Shown: piece by piece, positions 58,175 to 64,000 of the stretch | Layout of the letters: each line of letters starts with the position of its first letter | Position numbering within the stretch: position 1 is the first letter of the stretch | Assembly: GCA_021234155.1 (NCBI GenBank) | Contig: JAJEKV010000004.1 | Span: forward strand, 3,908,109 to 3,972,108 | Direction of reading: 5' to 3' | Length of the DNA: 64,000 nt | Source: Isoetes taiwanensis | Lineage: Eukaryota; Streptophyta; Lycopodiopsida; Isoetales; Isoetaceae | Position numbers and translations under genes: made by a program | Notes under the pieces: model-generated | What the model was told of the DNA's origin: nothing | Database searches by the model: none | What the model saw: only the letters and a program-made list of their open reading frames with translations

Positions 58175-59272
58175 GAGATGGTTGGTATTCTTCGTCTTCC
58201 TCAAGATGGTTTGCTTGTTAAGCGGCAACAATAATATGCTCCTCATCACCACTAATATCCTTGTTCGCGGAAGTGGGTATGTGGCAATAGCCTCCCCTCG
58301 TTTGCAACTTTCTGCTTGTGTATTATCTAAGTTATTAATCGGTGGTCGACAGCAGCTAATTGGAGCTATAAAATAAGATGTTGTCCTGGCGTCAGGATAC
58401 TGACAGCATGTATACATCGATTGATCCATCAATGATTTTCGAGAGAAGGATCGGCACAACTATCAGATCAGATAGTAATAGGTCCCTCCACATCCAATGA
58501 CATTTACATGCGCACCGAGACATATATCCTATCGGCTGCAGTTTAATACAGTTGATGTGTTGAAGAATATCAATAGGTACTAGAACCACACTAATCTATT
58601 AGAGGAGCATTAGCTCTCCTTCCGCCTTAGTTTAGGGGGGATGCACCAGCACAGGCAGATGTGGATTCAAGTTTCATGAGGATGCAGTATATGTGTCCCT
58701 AGAATTTATCTCACCTATTTTATTGCCTTCATAAACTGGACGAAGATGCCTATGTACAAAAAGAATTACACGATTAAGACATAACAGATTAGAAGAATAA
58801 TATGGTACCAAGGAGTAATCAAACAACAACTGAAGAAAAAATGCAGAAATAGGCAGCATAGAACATCCGAACAACAACAACAGGAAGAATTTACAACTTT
58901 AAATGTCCTTTTTTTTTCCAGTCCTATGAGAAACTCAAGTTACATGCATAATAACACGCAAAAATAATGATTAACCACAAAAAAAATGATGATCAAGTTC
59001 ATATTTGTAATTTGATATCAATGATTGGCAACAATAAAAGAAAAAAAATCAAACATGCCAGAACAAGAATTTCCATAAAAAACTTCCAAATTATCAAAAA
59101 AAGAATTGTCTATATAATTCCATCATACAGCCAAATGACAAATCTCTTTCCTTCTATAAATATACAGAACCACCCCCCACGTATGTTCAAATACTCGTTT
59201 GGCAAAAATATTACCCATTTCCAACATAATAAACCTGAACGCAATAATGAATGATGAGGATCACTATACTAT
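58175..59272. other. Non-coding
   Basis: AT-rich, many A-runs at 58.96-59.1 kb. No feature is seen. Confidence 0.4.
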
Positions 59273-59658
59273 AGGCATCGATCCGAGCCACAGGATCGGC
59301 ATTCTGGGAAGGGACGAGCAGCTATATATGCACTATTCATTCTTATGGCTGGCTATCGGTGTCTTCTCACAGCAGTGTCTCTTCCTTTCCCATTGCTTCA
59401 CTTGGCTTTTGCTATGTCATTTGGACTCTAACTCAATGTCTTGATGTTTATTGTCAGCGCGGCTTATATAAAGGAGGTTCTCTGGTTGTCGGCCGATTTT
59501 CGTGTTCTTTATGAGTCCCTTACCAGAATAGGCATCGATCCGACCATCGGATCGGCATTCTGGGAAGGGACGAGCAGCTATATATGCACTATTCATTCTT
59601 ATAGTTGGCTATTGGTGTCTTCTCATAGCATCGTCTCTTCCTTGCCCATTGCTTCCCT
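59273..59658. repeat. Tandem duplication, about 130-bp copies
   Basis: Copies at 59273-59402 and 59530-59658 share AGGCATCGATCCGA, GGATCGGCATTCTGGGAAGG and the following 90 bp. The block before copy 2 (TTTTCGTGTTCTTTATGAGT and on to TACCAGAATA) recurs at 60,464-60,500. Confidence 0.85.
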
Positions 59659-59805
59659 CCCTACCCGCCCTTTTATATAGTTTTGAGTTTATTTCATGTT
59701 CATGTTTATTTCCTTTTCGATATTAACTCCATTATCCTTCATTCATTGGGTGTTGCTATGGTGATTATTGTCGTCTATTTTTTATATGTTTTTGTTCAAT
59801 ACTAA

Positions 59806-59960
59806 CTACCATTTGGGTGATGCTTTTTTCCACCCGATGGCTGATGCAAATTATTTTCCACCCACTGGGTGATGCTATCTATATATGTTTCCACCCGTTG
59901 GGTGATGCTAGATATTTCCATCTGTTGGTGATGCTATTTTTTTTTTCCACCTCTCGGTGA
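59806..59960. repeat. Minisatellite, TTTCCACCCGTTGGGTGATG
   Basis: About six variable units of 22-34 bp, each with CCACC...GGTGATGCT. The two halves (CCACC/GGTG) are complementary. Confidence 0.8.
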
Positions 59961-60209
59961 TGTTTTCTATTTCTATATACGTTTGTTTATGGTTTCTAAC
60001 GTCTAATGGGTAATTTTGCTTTCTGGGGACTATTTTCTTAGGGGGTGCTCGCCTACCATGGTTGTGTCTATTTTATTAACACTTAACGGGTACTTTCTAG
60101 GCATTTCTTTATTTTTCCAGGTCTCACACATTCCATGGCGTTGATACGCATTTGGGCTGGCTTCACCAATTTCCTACCTTGCTCTTCAAGGCAACCTCGA
60201 GGCCGTTGA

Positions 60210-60284
60210 CGACCATTTCTCATTAGGGTTTTCCTCGAAAACCCAAAAGGGCAAGGTTTTTTTTATCCCGATGAGAAGTTGTCG
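60210..60284 (+). repeat. Hairpin family copy C
   Basis: The outer stems CGAC and TTCTCAT pair with ATGAGAA and GTCG across a 3x2 loop. The core is GGGTTTTCCTCG, A4, CCC-AAAA-GGG, CAAGG, T8, ATCCC. Closest to copy B. Confidence 0.7.
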
Positions 60285-61430
60285 CCATTGTCCTCTAGTG
60301 GACGATAAAAAATCATTCTCATTCTCATTCTTGCCTTTGCATATTTTCTTATTTCATTATAGGGTAGCTAGACATTGTTCCTATGGTCAGCTCCCCATTC
60401 AGATTCTACCACACATTGTATACTGCTGCTGTGATGAATGACAAGCCTATCTATCTATCTCAGCCGGTTTTTGTGTTCTTTGCGAGTCCCTTACCAGAAT
60501 ATATATTAGTAGAGTTAGCTCTCAAGTTTTTAGATGAGACTTAGTATCGTCTTGTTTCAGTCTTCTCGTCTTAGCGAGAGCTCATGTATTCTTTTTTATA
60601 TTCAAGGAGTCTTATCTTGGCATACAGTCTCTTTGCTTTTCTATTTCATTCTTTCTAGGTTCGGGTTCTTACATGGACATTTGTTTGCACCTTCATCAGC
60701 AAAAACTATAAAAGGCTTATACACTTTATTCCGAACTTGTTCAATGTACTTCCATGCAAAGGTTGTCTTGTCAACTAATTTCCTTCCTCTTCCTGGTTGT
60801 GGAAAATTCCTCTAATATTGAAGCCATCTAATGCCTTTGACAAAAACTTCATGTGCACAATACGTGTCTCTGTGTCTTTTTCTTTACTACACAGGTGTTT
60901 ATAATTATTGACATCCTTTGTAATGGTCCTGCTCCTCAAGTTTTGAACCTACACAGATTGTCAAAGTTAGAGATTTCACATGTTTATGGAAGAATACATG
61001 AAAATGCACTAAAGTTTAAGTTTTCAGAAAATTAGAGCCTAATGGCAAATGACTTTATGTATGTCAAACGATTTTTGGAATATTTTTGCAACTGTTATAG
61101 CCATAAACTTTAAAACAGCATATCCCTATTGGGAATCGGGCACAAAGGCCATTATCTATGATAAACTTTTTTAGGTTCAAAGAACCATAGCCACATGGCA
61201 AAAAGACATAAATGTCATGTATCTTTCAGTGTTTTCCAAAATTGCTTTTCATATTAGAAAAGTCTGATATTGCCTTAAATGTTTCAACATTCTCCGTCTC
61301 TATTCAGCCTGAGATTTAGGCACATAATCCAGCTTCAATGGTGGACTATCCTCAAGTGAAATGACCTTGTTTTGCTCTTTAGTGATGGAATCTGTATCTT
61401 GATGGTTTGCATTGCTGCATACATTTGGTG
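60285..61430. other. Non-coding
   Basis: T-rich. Short frames at 60534-60815 and 60853-61035 have no recognisable domain. Confidence 0.3.
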
Positions 61431-61872
61431 TTCTTATCTGTCAACAGGTCCTATTGTCAGTCTATCCTAGTTCTTGGGACAAGTTGGCAAAGAGGGCTTT
61501 CCACTTAGCATCTGCTTAGATCATCTGGTCCATCTGGAAGAGACGAAATCTCCTCATCTTCAAGGGACATTTCAGATACGCAAGTGCTTAGTGATGCTCG
61601 TAGTCGCATTGTAAAGGCGTATAAGTGTTCTTCCTTAAAAGGATGACGTCAAGAGTGTCATTTGGGAGCGATATCTTCAGATTCAGGCTTACTCATAGCA
61701 AACAGTTGTGCTCATGGTGAATGTATTCTCTGCTTTTTCTGTGTTATGTATGTAGTGGGTAGTGTTGCTCTAGTGGACATCTTCTCCACTGGGTTTTGAG
61801 TCCCCCATGTGCTCTTTGTATTCTTTTGAGTAATAAAGGTCCACGTTCATAAAAAATATATATATATATATT
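61431..61872 (+). pseudogene. L1-type LINE 3' end
   Basis: The frame reads AFHLASA, a stop, then IIWSIWKRRNLLIFKG, the C-terminal Trp-rich motif of plant L1 open reading frame 2. It is followed by a T-rich 3' UTR, GTAATAAAGG, and an A/TA tail at 61,842-61,870. 5'-truncated and dead. Confidence 0.65.
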
Positions 61873-63094
61873 GTCCATTGATGTTGAAATTTCTACATCG
61901 TAGGCCAGGAAAATTACTAAAACTCTTGAATTTTCTGCTCGACTCCTGTGCTGCGCGCGAGAGGAGATTTTGACGAGATGCAGAGGCTATTGTTGATGAG
62001 CATCTAGTGTTGAGAGAATTTAAAACCTGTGGAAATTTCTTAGCTACATTACTTGAATCTTGAAGCTATTGAAACTCGGATCGAACTTGCAAGATTTGCC
62101 TACAACATGCAGTTAACAATATAATACTCTCTTTGTGAAGGTAAAAGAAGAATTTGTTCACCTAGGGTTTCTTATTCTGTCCGTCCCCTTTGGATGTGAA
62201 CAGGTTCCTAGCCACGGTGTCTGAATCTGTCCTAGATCTAAAGAACCCTACTGGATTATGGAGTTCTATTTCTATTGTTTTTGCAGATTAAACACGTTCT
62301 AGATTTTCCATTGTTTCAAAGTAGGTTTCAAGTGGAGGTTTTGGGATCCATATAGCAAGCGAGGCATCTTTCTTTGAGCGTTCCTTCAATCATTTGTGCA
62401 GCAATTTGAAATGCCTGTTCTTACAGCTAAAAGCAACAAAAGTTCTTGATAACAAGAAGATTTCTCAACCAGGCAGAGGATGTTTGCCACAGGCAAGGCC
62501 ATAGGTTGCTCCAATTTTTTTTTAAGGTAAGGTGTGTTCCTACTCTTTGAAGCCCCTTAAATTCCTGTGATTTTATAGTTTAACATATTTGGAGCGTGGC
62601 ACGAGCTTCAGTTCTGGTTCACATGTTGGAATCACCATATTAAATAGCATTGCACTCGGGTCCTTGCTCTTGACCTCCTTTTCTCGAATAATCTCTTTGG
62701 TTTTATCGTCTATTATTGGTACCTCTTATCTTTAACAGTGAGCTAGTGAGCATATTATCAACCTGGTCATTTCTGCAACTCTTTTGGTGGCTTCCTCAAT
62801 AAGAACCACATTATAGATGAGGGCGCCAAGAATCTGTCAAAAGGCTTTGCAAGAGAGAATGCGCACTACAGAGCTGATGCCTAATGACAATAACATTGTG
62901 GATTGTAGTGCCAAGTGGACAGTCCAACACGATAAGATAATCGTACTATTGGTGTTGCTGAAGTTTCTAGAGAATAGCCAATTGTGCATAGATTTGAACG
63001 TGTTTTTGCAAAAATAGCTCTTCTCATGAAGATTATAGTAACGATAATGTCATCATAAGAAGTTCCTTTTCAACTTAAAGCTAACTGATGCTCT
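61873..63094. other. No clear gene
   Basis: Scraps such as IIDEGAKNLSKGFARENAHY (62,811-62,875) may be old coding sequence. Nothing can be assigned. Confidence 0.3.
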
Positions 63095-63303
63095 CAATGA
63101 GAGCATCTCAAAGATCAGATTTGATGGTGAAATTGCTTTATATTTTAGCAGCTGCTCCGACATGCCCACATTTGAGTGCATCCTTGCCCTTATCATGACT
63201 GTCAATGAGAGCATCTCAAAGATCAGATTTGATGGTGAAATTGCCTTATATTTTAGCAGCTGCTCTGACATGCCCACATTTGAGTGCATCCTTGCCCTTA
63301 TCG
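63095..63303 (+). repeat. 108-bp tandem duplication, coding-like
   Basis: Copies at 63095-63202 and 63203-63303 differ at few bases. The unit is 108 bp, so 36 codons. One plus frame stays open through both (MNESISKIRFDGEIALYFSS twice as NESISKIRF...). It could be a repeated motif of a lost gene. No family is recognised. Confidence 0.75.
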
Positions 63304-63664
63304 ACTGTCATGGTCCATAACTCAAAGGACATCATTTGAAAATGTTGTTAGGGGTAAAAGAAAGCTAGGGTGTCTTACATTTGGCCAAATGTAGAATAAG
63401 AGATGTATCACATTTTAAATACATAACCGGTTTTTCAGTATGTACATAATAGCTATACTAAGGAAACTTTTTTTCGGAATTACTTGCCACGTCAATTAAA
63501 ACGCAATTATGAAGCAGATTTCAATTCCCACCGCTCTAACCACTCCAAGAAACTCCTAAACGTTAGGAGAATTTCCCACTTTCTGGCTAAAACTTCGCCC
63601 AGCTCCAGGATTTCCCTCCTTCTTGCCAGAATTCCTCCAGATAACCCTAAACCACGCAAGAACC

Positions 63665-64000
63665 ATGATGAACCACGAAGGAACAGAAATGGCGCAAGAA
63701 GATTGCAATATCGGGAATGTGACAAAGAAAATGAAGCGTAAGATTGATGAAATTGTTAAATTTATATATGATCAGGTTCAAGATTTACGTCCTCTAGTGA
63801 AAACTGTTCGGGATGAAAGGCTGCACTTATTTTTTGAACCTGCCATTGGAAATCCAGCGCAAGCAATTGTGAAGGATACTATGCTACAAAATATCCGTGA
63901 AGGTCTGCAGGAAGTGAAACAAGCCAGTAGCAATGATAAATTAGCAGCTAAGCATTCCCTGTTATCAATGATTGTTGGTGAGAATGGAAAACTCAAGCAA
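63665..64000 (+). CDS. N-terminal part of an unidentified protein, runs off the right edge
   Basis: ATG 63665 (a second ATG follows at once) opens 112 codons without a stop to the window end. The protein is charged and helical: VKFIYDQVQDLRPLVKTVRDE, then IVKDTMLQNIREGLQEVKQ and KHSLLSMIVGENGKLKQ. The last segment recalls N-terminal regions of large transposase-like proteins and loosely the small protein at 29.5-30.0 kb. The upstream 150 bp are Pro/Ser/Arg coding-like in another frame (63484-63741) but start context favours 63665. Confidence 0.5.
   Translation, partial: MMNHEGTEMAQEDCNIGNVTKKMKRKIDEIVKFIYDQVQDLRPLVKTVRDERLHLFFEPAIGNPAQAIVKDTMLQNIREGLQEVKQASSNDKLAAKHSLLSMIVGENGKLKQ

Noticed and set aside
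58076-58459. Ala/Ser-repeat and Thr/Ser-repeat proteins
   Set aside because: Translations of the (CACTAG)n microsatellite.
1-64000. tRNA or rRNA genes
   Set aside because: I saw no cloverleaf with A and B boxes and no ribosomal RNA stretch. I could not run a covariance search, so a missed tRNA is possible.

Overview
This window looks like nuclear DNA of a land plant with a large, transposon-rich genome. The signs are Ty1-copia elements primed by initiator tRNA-Met, plant-style GT-AG introns of 60-80 bp, a plant-type NIF/HAD phosphatase with a DLNG motif, and a plant L1-type LINE tail. The mix of unusual DNA-transposon proteins makes me lean to a non-angiosperm such as a fern, lycophyte or gymnosperm, but that is a guess. 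There are no bacterial-style operons. Most coding regions carry stops or frameshifts. The clear exception is a spliced transposase gene at 25,988-29,289.

Layout. 1-5,720 (minus strand): the 5' part of an LTR retroelement with a 1,515-bp LTR and a tRNA-iMet primer site. It has two large reading frames, each preceded by its own TATA box and a pair of 63-bp imperfect palindromes. The reading frame nearer the LTR ends in a histone H3 fold with centromeric-H3 (CENH3) features. This element is inserted in the RNase H region of an older Ty1-copia element (copia-1, 5,721-12,845), which is also split by a 2.7-kb insertion at 6,367-9,022. 12.8-17.9 kb: broken coding remnants, a palindromic repeat array, a RING-like pseudogene, an HAD/NIF phosphatase gene and a charged repeat protein.

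18.4-31.8 kb is a cluster of unusual, probably transposon-related genes. It holds a decayed transposase-like gene, a spliced but broken gene joining a ParB-like domain to a beta-class DNA methyltransferase domain, the intact zinc-finger/DDE/SWIM transposase behind an array of AAACGGCGCCGTTT palindromes, a small unknown gene, and a second ParB-like fragment facing another remnant. 33.2-34.9 kb: a LINE remnant. 35,234-40,464: a complete young copia element (copia-2) with a 5-bp target duplication, near-identical LTRs and broken genes.

40.5-48.1 kb is mostly tandem and dispersed repeats. 48.1-53.6 kb holds a large decayed transposase-like gene of a family I cannot name. 54.5-64 kb has a small gene with a histone-H3-like N-terminus, a 1.3-kb poly(A) retro-insertion with a 15-bp target duplication, several tandem repeats, a LINE tail and a coding region running off the right edge.

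The strongest candidates for something undescribed are: (i) the CENH3-like histone inside an LTR retroelement with palindrome-marked internal promoters; (ii) the ParB-methyltransferase gene; and (iii) a hairpin family at 33.6, 47.0 and 60.2 kb that keeps a conserved inner fold while each copy has its own outer stem.
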